Assembly: GCF_003413745.1 (NCBI RefSeq)
Contig: NZ_QVID01000001.1
Location: forward strand, 1,178,001 to 1,242,000
Direction: 5' to 3'
Length of the DNA: 64,000 nt
From: Marixanthomonas ophiurae
GTDB lineage: Bacteria > Bacteroidota > Bacteroidia > Flavobacteriales > Flavobacteriaceae
This document shows, piece by piece, positions 18,846 through 25,618 of the stretch. A program made the translations under genes and the position numbers. The stretch's first letter is position 1, and each line of letters opens with the position of its first letter. Below the pieces are notes generated by a model. The model made no database searches, was not told where the DNA came from, and saw nothing but the letters and a program-made list of their open reading frames with translations.

Positions 18846-20120
18846 TTAAAGTGCTCCTTTAGAGCTTGCGAATGTCCAAGAGAATACAGACATATTAGCA
18901 CCACCACTAGTTCCTTGTGAGGTCCAATTAGCAGCTCTTTCGCTAAAAGAAGGGTTTAAAATTATTAAGTCTTCAAATACATCATTTTCATCATTTTCAT
19001 CATCACAGTTTTCAATACAACCTCCTTTTTCAACGAATATAGTATTGTCAGCTCCATTAAGTATCCAATTTTGGAATACTATTTTTCCATCTAAAAAGTT
19101 TTGAGAAACTACGTTGTTGTCTAATTCTACATCTGAAGAGGATTTAAATCCTGTTGCGTAAACGTTACGTACAGTTCCCATTGCATTATCTCTAAAATCT
19201 GCGTACTCACCATTTTCGGTTGTAGTGTTTCCAATTAAAGTAAGACCGTCAATAGTAAAGCTACCTTCTAATGAACCTGCAGGACCGTCAATTTCAAGAC
19301 CGTGGTCAGAAATATCGCCCATAACTACTGCGGCATTAGATATAGTACCTGAGTAAGCTTCGTCAATATCAAGACCATCATCTCCTTGTGCCCAAACCAA
19401 TAGGTTAGAAGAGTTTACTGAACCTCCAAACCATTCGATACCGTCATCAACATTCCCTACAACTTCAATGTTTGAAACTGTTGTTCCTGTACCTACACCA
19501 CCTAAAGTAAGACCGTTAATTTCATTTCCTTCACCAATTAAAGCTCCACCGTGACGGATAGAAATGTAGTTAAGCGTTCCTGAATCATCAGAATCATCGT
19601 TACCACCATATAATCCATTTCTGTCACTAGCAGGAATTCCTTCAATTTGGTTTTCTGTAGCATCACCAGATAGAGATGCTCTAGCATTTCCTAAAACAAT
19701 AACTCCACCCCAAAGGCCACGATCACTTTCGCTTAGATTAGTTCCAGCAACTTGTCCTAATTCAATATTATCAGTTACAGAAGTAAATATTATAGGATTG
19801 TTAGCTGATCCGTTAGCTTCAATATTTGCATTTCTTGCAATAATTAAAACAGAAGCATTTGAATCTTGACCAGTTTCGGCTTTAATTATAGTTCCTGGCT
19901 CAATTGTTAAAGTTGCTTCGTTAGTTACAGTAACACGACCGTCTAAAGTCCATATTACATCGTTAGTTAATGTGAAATCTTCAGTAATTTGGCCTGTAAG
20001 TACAGAGTTTACAGGAGTTGGATCATCATCTACTGCGATTGGATCATTATCATCACTGCTACAGCCAACAAATAATATTGTTGCTGTAATCGTTATACAA
20101 GAAAGAAAGAATTTTTTCAT
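18846..20120 (-). CDS. Surface lipoprotein, beta-helix-like, partner of the TonB receptor
   Basis: 424 aa. A lipoprotein signal peptide ends at FVGC (Cys20). The following SSDDNDP resembles the acidic export signal that sends Bacteroidota lipoproteins to the cell surface. The body has an N-terminal segment (VIWTLDGRVTVTNEATLTIEPGTII) and many short Gly/Asn/Asp-rich turns (VVGNVDDGIEWFGG, GDDGLDIDEAYSG, DHGLEIDGPAG), as in a right-handed parallel beta-helix. No enzyme motif is evident. Relatives are often mislabelled multidrug transporter, but no membrane helix exists. It is the first gene of the operon and plausibly binds ligand for the receptor at 15933. Confidence 0.8.
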   Translation of the reverse strand: MKKFFLSCITITATILFVGCSSDDNDPIAVDDDPTPVNSVLTGQITEDFTLTNDVIWTLDGRVTVTNEATLTIEPGTIIKAETGQDSNASVLIIARNANIEANGSANNPIIFTSVTDNIELGQVAGTNLSESDRGLWGGVIVLGNARASLSGDATENQIEGIPASDRNGLYGGNDDSDDSGTLNYISIRHGGALIGEGNEINGLTLGGVGTGTTVSNIEVVGNVDDGIEWFGGSVNSSNLLVWAQGDDGLDIDEAYSGTISNAAVVMGDISDHGLEIDGPAGSLEGSFTIDGLTLIGNTTTENGEYADFRDNAMGTVRNVYATGFKSSSDVELDNNVVSQNFLDGKIVFQNWILNGADNTIFVEKGGCIENCDDENDENDVFEDLIILNPSFSERAANWTSQGTSGGANMSVFSWTFASSKGAL

Positions 20121-20181
20121 TTTTTAATCTATTTTTTAGTTTTATTTAGTGCCACAAAGAAACTCACATACTGTAAAGCTG

Positions 20182-20232
20182 GTGTTAACTAGTCATTACT
20201 AATTTGTCATAAGAAAGTTATCTTAATGTTAA
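20182..20232 (+). promoter_or_regulatory. Pho-box-like array of five 7-mers with 11-bp phasing
   Basis: GTGTTAA (20182), TCATTAC (20193), TTGTCAT (20204), AAGTTAT (20215) and ATGTTAA (20226) begin exactly 11 bp apart. Part of it (20204-20221) resembles the E. coli Pho box, CTGTCAT repeated with 11-bp spacing. It lies between the lipoprotein-receptor operon (minus) and dgt (plus). A weak minus-strand -7 box, TTTCTTTG, lies at 20162-20155. AATGTTAA (20225-20232) also forms an inverted repeat with TTAACATT (20237-20244). Confidence 0.5.
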
Positions 20233-20302
20233 TTGCTTAACATTGCCTTTTCACTTTGCACGGTGTGGTCAAAATAGTATCTTGCAAGTAAAATTCAGTG
20301 TT

Positions 20303-21646
20303 ATGATGCAATGGGAAAAACTACTCTCGCTTAAACGACAAGGCGATACCAATAAGCGACTACGGATAGAACAAGACGAAACTCGTTTAGGTTTTGAAGT
20401 AGATTATGATCGTGTTATCTTTTCTTCTGCCTTTAGGAGCTTACAGGATAAAACCCAAGTTATTCCGCTTTCTCAAACATCGTTTGTGCACACGCGTTTA
20501 ACCCATAGCTTAGAAGTTTCTGTGGTTGGGCGATCATTAGGGAGGCAAGTAGGGAAGGCTATTCTTGAAAAACACCCACAACTTAAAAAAACACATGGAT
20601 ATCAGTTTAACGATTTTGGTGCTATTGTAGCAGCAGCAGCGTTAGCACACGATATTGGTAACCCGCCTTTTGGTCATAGTGGTGAAAAAGCGATTGGTGA
20701 TTATTTTTTAAATGGAAAAGGAAAGCGTTTCAAAGAAAAGTTAACCCCAAAAGAATATCAAGATTTGGTAGATTTTGAAGGAAATGCCAATGGTTTTAAA
20801 ATATTGACTGAATCCAAAAATGGAGTCGATGGTGGGCTACGTCTATCATACGCAACTTTAGGTGCTTTTACAAAATACCCTAAAGAATCTCTTCCCAAAA
20901 AACCTACTAACCATATAGCAGATAAAAAGTACGGTGTATTTCAATCTGAAAAAGATTCTTTTAAAGAAGTAGCTGAAGAATTAGGGTTACTAAAACGTGG
21001 TGAAGATAATGATATGAGCTATTACCGTCACCCCTTAGCGTATTTGGTGGAAGCGGCCGATGACATTTGTTATACCATCATAGATTTTGAAGACGGTATT
21101 AACCTTGGTTTGATAGAAGAGGAATTTGCGTTAGAATATCTAATCAACTTAGTAAAAAATACCATCAACACTGAAAAGTATCATAATTTAAAGCAAAGTT
21201 CTGACCGGTTGGCGTATTTACGTTCTTTGGCAATCAATACGTTGATAACCGAGGCAGTTGAGGTTTTTTTAGAACACGAAGAAGAAATTTTAAAAGGCGA
21301 ATTTTCCCAAGCTTTGTTGGATAAAAGCCGGTATCAAGCACAGATAAATGATATTATTAAAATTAGTATCGAAAAAGTATACCAGAGCAAAGAGGTGGTG
21401 GAAAAAGAAATAGCAGGCTATAAAGTGTTGGAAACCTTAATAGACACCTTTACAACCTCCGTTGAACGTGTAGTTAACGGTGAAGAAAGACATTACGACC
21501 GCTTGATTTTGAAAAATTTTAACGACACTATATCTGAAAAAGAATCACTTTATAAAACTATTTTAGCCGCTTGTCATTATGTGTCAAGATTAACGGATGG
21601 GAAGTCGTTACAGCTTTTTGACAGAGTACGTGGAAATTTTAAGTAG
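20303..21646 (+). CDS. dgt: dGTP triphosphohydrolase (HD superfamily)
   Basis: 447 aa from the ATG at 20303 (a second ATG follows at once); a TTG 60 bp upstream would add an atypical extension over the regulatory region. It hydrolyses dGTP or other dNTPs to nucleoside and triphosphate, setting dNTP pools. HD-domain residues are visible: H in VHTRLTHSLEVSVVGR, the HD pair in ALAHDIGNPPFGHSGE, and the downstream D in EAADDICYTIIDFEDG. The N-terminal RLRIEQDETRLGFEVDYDRVIFSSAFRSLQDKTQV is typical of the Dgt/Dgt-like family. It is somewhat shorter than E. coli Dgt (505 aa). A VF530-family gene follows after 51 bp. Confidence 0.92.
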   Translation: MMQWEKLLSLKRQGDTNKRLRIEQDETRLGFEVDYDRVIFSSAFRSLQDKTQVIPLSQTSFVHTRLTHSLEVSVVGRSLGRQVGKAILEKHPQLKKTHGYQFNDFGAIVAAAALAHDIGNPPFGHSGEKAIGDYFLNGKGKRFKEKLTPKEYQDLVDFEGNANGFKILTESKNGVDGGLRLSYATLGAFTKYPKESLPKKPTNHIADKKYGVFQSEKDSFKEVAEELGLLKRGEDNDMSYYRHPLAYLVEAADDICYTIIDFEDGINLGLIEEEFALEYLINLVKNTINTEKYHNLKQSSDRLAYLRSLAINTLITEAVEVFLEHEEEILKGEFSQALLDKSRYQAQINDIIKISIEKVYQSKEVVEKEIAGYKVLETLIDTFTTSVERVVNGEERHYDRLILKNFNDTISEKESLYKTILAACHYVSRLTDGKSLQLFDRVRGNFK

Positions 21647-21697
21647 ATAGTGTTTATAAAGCTACAACCAATGTAAACAGAAATAATCATCTTAGTA

Positions 21698-21943
21698 ATG
21701 GATAAAGAAAACCCACAACAAAAAGAACAGCCCAATAACCCGATGCATGGGGTGAAACTGAAGACATTATTAGAGGTATTGGTGGAACATTATGGTTGGG
21801 AAGGATTAGCAAAGAAGATTAACATCAATTGTTTTAAAAATGATCCTTCCATTAAATCGAGCCTCACGTTTTTAAGAAAAACACCCTGGGCAAGAGATAA
21901 AGTGGAACAATTGTATCTTGATTTAGTAAAAAGGAGTAAATAA
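21698..21943 (+). CDS. VF530-family (DUF2132) small protein
   Basis: 81 aa. [61 protein letters not shown] is the whole conserved VF530/DUF2132 domain, a compact helical fold proposed to bind DNA. A short Lys/Gln-rich N-terminus precedes it. No export signal is present. It lies 51 bp after dgt and may be co-transcribed. The biological role of the family is not established. Confidence 0.85.
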   Translation: MDKENPQQKEQPNNPMHGVKLKTLLEVLVEHYGWEGLAKKININCFKNDPSIKSSLTFLRKTPWARDKVEQLYLDLVKRSK

Positions 21944-22002
21944 AATAAGCCAGACTTTGCACATCCAAACGGTTACCACAATTAAATTATAATCCAAAAA
22001 CA

Positions 22003-22647
22003 TTGAAAACAAAATTATACTTTTTGATTCTTTTTTGCTTCACTTTGTTTAGTTGCGGGATAAAAAATGACGACCGATTTATTTTCTTTCTTCACAATCG
22101 ATTTTTAGAAGAACACGAATTGCATGAATTGCATCCTGAATTCGGGCGGACTGAGTACAACGAAATTATTGCCGAGTTTGAACAAAGTGGATTAAGGGTT
22201 ATTAGTGAAAAAAGAAATGGAAATGTAAATGCGAGAGAATATGCAGTTGGGATTGTCGCTCAAATTGACAGTTTAATAAAAACAGGAATTGAACCTAAAA
22301 AAATTACAGTTGCTGGAACTTCAAAAGGGGGATATATCGCTCAATACGTTTCAACCTTGGCAAATAATCCTGATTTAAATTTTGTCTTTATTGCAAGTTT
22401 TAGGGATAGCGACATCGATACTATACCTGAAATTAATTATTGCGGGAATATTTTAAACATTTATGAAAAGTCTGATTCGTTTGGAGTTTCTGCATTAGAG
22501 AGGAAAAATACTTCCACTTGCCAAATCACACATTACAAAGAAATTGAGTTGAATACAGGAATGGGACACGGATTTTTATTTAAACCTTTAAAAGAGTGGA
22601 TTGAACCAACGATAAATTGGGCAAAAGGATATTACGATGCGAAATAA
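22003..22647 (+). CDS. Lipoprotein with alpha/beta-hydrolase fold
   Basis: 214 aa, starting at TTG 22003 (MKTKLYFLILFCFTLFSC), the only codon that yields a proper signal peptide; Cys18 would be lipidated. The mature protein has the nucleophile elbow GTSKGG (VAGTSKGGYIAQYVS) at about residues 106-111, an acidic loop around YEKSDSF, and a histidine in GMGHGFLFKP placed like the catalytic His. This gives a Ser-Asp-His triad layout. The substrate is unknown. It has no obvious operon partner and faces dxs. Confidence 0.72.
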   Translation: MKTKLYFLILFCFTLFSCGIKNDDRFIFFLHNRFLEEHELHELHPEFGRTEYNEIIAEFEQSGLRVISEKRNGNVNAREYAVGIVAQIDSLIKTGIEPKKITVAGTSKGGYIAQYVSTLANNPDLNFVFIASFRDSDIDTIPEINYCGNILNIYEKSDSFGVSALERKNTSTCQITHYKEIELNTGMGHGFLFKPLKEWIEPTINWAKGYYDAK

Positions 22648-22670
22648 AAACTATGGGCCTGTTTCCTATG

Positions 22671-22692
22671 AAAAGTACTACTATACTTTTTT
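22671..22692 (+). terminator. Possible weak terminator after the hydrolase
   Basis: AAAAGTA (22671-22677) pairs with TACTTTT (22684-22690) around a 6-nt loop, with T residues continuing to 22692. The AT-only stem makes it weak. Confidence 0.4.
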
Positions 22693-22732
22693 GAAGATTA
22701 ATCTCTTTTTTACAACTCATTCAGGAACCTTT

Positions 22733-24505
22733 TTATAAAAAACTCAAAATAGTTTCTTTTATTTTTCCCTCAGAAATCCCTGCTTCATGTTTCAATTCAT
22801 CAACCGTTCCATGTTGGGGAAAGTAATCTGGGATTCCTAACATTTTGATAGTTCCTTGATATTCTTTTTCTGAAGCATATTCTAACACAGCACTTCCAAA
22901 TCCTCCTTTTATTACACCATCTTCTACGGTGATGATAGTTTGGTGTTTTTTGAAAATAGCGTTCAACAATTCAGTGTCTAATGGTTTTACAAAGCGCATA
23001 TCATACACGGCAACTTTTTCTTTTTCTGATATACGTTCAATGGCATTCAAAACTGTTTCAGACATTGTACCAATAGTCAAGATAGCAATTGCATAACCTT
23101 TTTGTAGGGAAACTCCTTTTCCTATTTCAATTTCAGAAAATGGTTTTTTCCAATCTTTTATGGAGCCTCTTCCACGTGGATACCGAATGGCAATTGGGTT
23201 TTTAAGTCCTAATTGAGCTGTATAAAGGATGTTCCGTAGTTCAATTTCATTTCTAGGAGCAAAAATGATGAGGTTAGGAATGCATCGTAAAAAAGCAAGA
23301 TCGAAAATACCATGGTGTGTGGCGCCGTCCTCACCTACAATACCAGCTCTATCCAAACAGAATATCACGGGCATATTTTGTAAACAAACATCGTGAATCA
23401 CTTGATCATAAGCACGTTGTAAAAATGTTGAATAAATATTACAGAAAACGGTCAGACCTTGTGTAGCAAGACCAGCAGAGAGCGTAACAGCGTGTTGTTC
23501 GGCTATACCTACATCAAAAGCACGTTCTGGGAAGGTTTCCATAAAGTATTTTAGCGAACTTCCTGTTGGCATAGCAGGGGTAATACCTACTATTTTTTTA
23601 TTTTCTTTAGCTAGTTCCACGATTGTTTCACCAAAAACATCTTGAAATTTAGGAGGAAGTCCATTGCTATCTTTTGGCAATAAATCGCCTGTGAGCGCAT
23701 CAAACTTTCCTGGGGCGTGATATGTTACTTGGTTCTCTTCAGCTTGCCGAAGTCCTTTTCCTTTTTTGGTGATGACGTGCATTAATTTAGGACCGGGAAC
23801 ATGTTTTAGACGCTCTAATTCCGAAGTTAATTCTTCTAAATTATGACCATCAATAGGGCCAGAATAGTTGAAGTTTAAGGCTTCGAAAATATTGTCTGTG
23901 TCTGGCGCTCCATCTAAGGTGACCTTTGTTAGATAGTCTTTAAGCGCACCAACACTAGGATCGATTCCGATAGCGTTGTCATTCAGAATAACCAAGATAT
24001 TGGTGTTGGCAATTCCTGCATGATTTAAGGCTTCAAAAGCCATTCCGCTAGCTATAGAAGCATCGCCTACTACCGCAATATGCTGTTTATGTGTTTCTCC
24101 CTTAATTCGTGAGGCAATTGCCATTCCCAGCGCCGCTGAAATTGAGGTGCTACTGTGCCCCACGCCAAACGCATCATAGTTGCTTTCACCTATTTTAGGA
24201 AACCCAGAAATTCCATTGAGCTTTCTATTTGTGTGGAAACTATCTTTTCTTCCAGTCAAAATTTTATGTCCATATGCTTGATGTCCCACATCCCATACCA
24301 AAATATCTTCAGGTGTATTAAAAACGTAATGTAGCGCAATAGTTAATTCTATTACACCAAGACTAGCTCCTAAATGACCTTCTTTGGTTGCTACGATATT
24401 AATAATGAAGTCACGCAGTTCTTTCGCAACTTGCGGTAATTTTTCCTTTGAAACCTTCCGAAGGTCCTCAGGAAATTGAATGTTATCTAATATCTTTTTT
24501 GACAC
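22733..24505 (-). CDS. dxs: 1-deoxy-D-xylulose-5-phosphate synthase
   Basis: First enzyme of the MEP isoprenoid pathway: pyruvate plus glyceraldehyde-3-phosphate to DXP, thiamine-PP dependent. Motifs include DVGHQAYGHKILTGRKD, GVGHSSTSISAALGMA, the TPP/Mg region VVGDASIASGMAFEALNH..NDN, the transketolase catalytic Glu in FDVGIAEQHAV, and RAGIVGEDGATHHGIFDLA. Two starts are possible: ATG 24520 (595 aa) or GTG 24505 (590 aa). I choose GTG because a TATCTTTG promoter box (24517-24510) overlaps the ATG, and KKILDNIQFPEDLRK is where homologues begin. It diverges from tadA. Confidence 0.95.
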   Translation of the reverse strand: MSKKILDNIQFPEDLRKVSKEKLPQVAKELRDFIINIVATKEGHLGASLGVIELTIALHYVFNTPEDILVWDVGHQAYGHKILTGRKDSFHTNRKLNGISGFPKIGESNYDAFGVGHSSTSISAALGMAIASRIKGETHKQHIAVVGDASIASGMAFEALNHAGIANTNILVILNDNAIGIDPSVGALKDYLTKVTLDGAPDTDNIFEALNFNYSGPIDGHNLEELTSELERLKHVPGPKLMHVITKKGKGLRQAEENQVTYHAPGKFDALTGDLLPKDSNGLPPKFQDVFGETIVELAKENKKIVGITPAMPTGSSLKYFMETFPERAFDVGIAEQHAVTLSAGLATQGLTVFCNIYSTFLQRAYDQVIHDVCLQNMPVIFCLDRAGIVGEDGATHHGIFDLAFLRCIPNLIIFAPRNEIELRNILYTAQLGLKNPIAIRYPRGRGSIKDWKKPFSEIEIGKGVSLQKGYAIAILTIGTMSETVLNAIERISEKEKVAVYDMRFVKPLDTELLNAIFKKHQTIITVEDGVIKGGFGSAVLEYASEKEYQGTIKMLGIPDYFPQHGTVDELKHEAGISEGKIKETILSFL

Positions 24506-24509
24506 GTAA

Positions 24510-24538
24510 CAAAGATACATTTTGATATTGTACTTTTG
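24510..24538. promoter_or_regulatory. Divergent -7 boxes for dxs and tadA
   Basis: On the minus strand TATCTTTG (24517-24510) faces dxs; on the plus strand TACTTTTG (24531-24538) faces tadA, whose ATG is 21 bp further on. Both match TAnnTTTG. Clear TTG partners are missing, so confidence is moderate. Confidence 0.5.
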
Positions 24539-24559
24539 AATATTCTATAAAAGATACTC

Positions 24560-25015
24560 ATGGATTTATTAGAACCGTACGACGACACCTATTTTATGAA
24601 ACGCGCTCTTATGGAAGCCGAGGCTGCTTTTGAAAAGGATGAAATACCTATTGGAGCAGTAATTGTTGTAAACAACCAGATAATTGCTCGCGCACATAAC
24701 CTTACTGAAACGCTAAACGATGTTACTGCGCATGCAGAAATGCAAGCAATTACCGCAGCTGCAAATTATTTAGGAGGGAAGTATTTAAAAGATTGCACGC
24801 TATATGTAACCATTGAACCCTGCCAAATGTGTGCGGGAGGCTTGTATTGGAGTCAAATTGATAAAATTGTATATGGAGCAAGAGATGAGCAGCGTGGGTG
24901 TATTAATATGAACACAAAACTACATCCTAAAACCAAAATGAGCGGCGGTGTTTTGAAAGAAGAAGCTTCACAATTACTTAAAAAATTCTTTATTGAAAAA
25001 CGGAATATGAACTAA
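24560..25015 (+). CDS. tadA: tRNA-specific adenosine deaminase
   Basis: 151 aa. Deaminates A34 to inosine in the wobble position of tRNA-Arg(ACG). The zinc site is complete: H58-A-E60 (AHAEMQA) with Glu60 as proton shuttle, and P87-C88-x-x-C91 (EPCQMCAGG). The N-terminal ALMEAEAAFEKDEIPIGAVIV is typical of TadA rather than of cytidine or guanine deaminases. Length is normal. It diverges from dxs and converges on the cold shock gene. Confidence 0.93.
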   Translation: MDLLEPYDDTYFMKRALMEAEAAFEKDEIPIGAVIVVNNQIIARAHNLTETLNDVTAHAEMQAITAAANYLGGKYLKDCTLYVTIEPCQMCAGGLYWSQIDKIVYGARDEQRGCINMNTKLHPKTKMSGGVLKEEASQLLKKFFIEKRNMN

Positions 25016-25044
25016 TAAAAAACCCTTCACAAAGTGAAGGGTTT
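25015..25044 (-). terminator. Terminator of the cold shock gene
   Basis: AAACCCTTCAC (25020-25030) and GTGAAGGGTTT (25034-25044) form an 11-bp stem with a 3-nt loop. The T tract lies on the minus-strand side (plus 25017-25022 is A-rich), so it mainly serves the csp gene, though it could also stop tadA. Confidence 0.85.
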
Positions 25045-25069
25045 ACTAAAATCTGTAAAAGTATATCAC

Positions 25070-25267
25070 TTATTCGTGAATAACGCGCACTTGACCTGCG
25101 GTCATTCCTTTTCTTCCTTCTTCTTCAACATATTCTACTTTGTCACCTTCGTTAAGGGCTTCGCCGTTAAGACCGGTAACGTGTACAAAAATGTCTTTTC
25201 CGGTTTCATCATTTGTGATAAATCCGTAACCTTTAGATTCGTTAAAAAACTTTACTGTTCCTTCCAT
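25070..25267 (-). CDS. Cold shock domain protein, CspA family
   Basis: 65 aa single OB-fold. RNP1 (KGYGFIT) and RNP2 (DIFVHVTGL) nucleic-acid-binding motifs are both present, with the usual GTVKFFN start. It binds single-stranded RNA or DNA and acts as an RNA chaperone. Promoter: CAAAGGTA on plus 25297-25304 reads TACCTTTG on the minus strand, giving a leader of about 25 nt. Monocistronic, with a strong terminator. Confidence 0.95.
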   Translation of the reverse strand: MEGTVKFFNESKGYGFITNDETGKDIFVHVTGLNGEALNEGDKVEYVEEEGRKGMTAGQVRVIHE

Positions 25268-25296
25268 TGTAATAAAAAAATAAATTAATAATAACT

Positions 25297-25304
25297 CAAA
25301 GGTA
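25297..25304 (-). promoter_or_regulatory. -7 promoter box of the cold shock gene
   Basis: TACCTTTG on the minus strand matches TAnnTTTG exactly and lies 30 bp upstream of the csp start. No clear TTG was found at normal spacing. Confidence 0.55.
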
Positions 25305-25362
25305 CTATTAATTTAGGCTGAAACGTTAAAAAAATGCAAAAAAAGTCAAAAAAGCGTGTAGT

Positions 25363-25608
25363 TTACATTTTTTTATCTTTTCCTTCTTTTCTCATTTTAT
25401 CAAGGTTTTCTTTGGTTAGCATATAGTCTTTAAAATTTCTTTTTCGCCACCTATGGTAGATAAAAAGAGGCATCCAGACAAAAAATAAACCAACTATGGA
25501 AAGTCCAATACAAAGCTCTCCCGTACTGTAATCTTCTGGGCGGATGTAAAACCCATAACTTCCACAGCCAACAATTGCTATAAATACTATAATTAAAACA
25601 GACCTCAT
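25363..25608 (-). CDS. Small hypothetical membrane protein downstream of the ClC gene
   Basis: 81 aa from the ATG at 25608 (MRSVLIIVFIAIVGCGSYGF). An earlier in-frame ATG at 25638 would overlap the end of the ClC gene by 20 bp and put charged residues before the hydrophobic start, so I prefer the internal one. It has two hydrophobic segments at about residues 1-20 and 33-52 and a strongly basic tail (HRWRKRNFKDY...KKM), suggesting a two-helix inner membrane protein. It starts 10 bp after the ClC stop and is probably co-transcribed with it. No family recognised. Confidence 0.65.
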   Translation of the reverse strand: MRSVLIIVFIAIVGCGSYGFYIRPEDYSTGELCIGLSIVGLFFVWMPLFIYHRWRKRNFKDYMLTKENLDKMRKEGKDKKM

Positions 25609-25618
25609 AAATGTTTTG

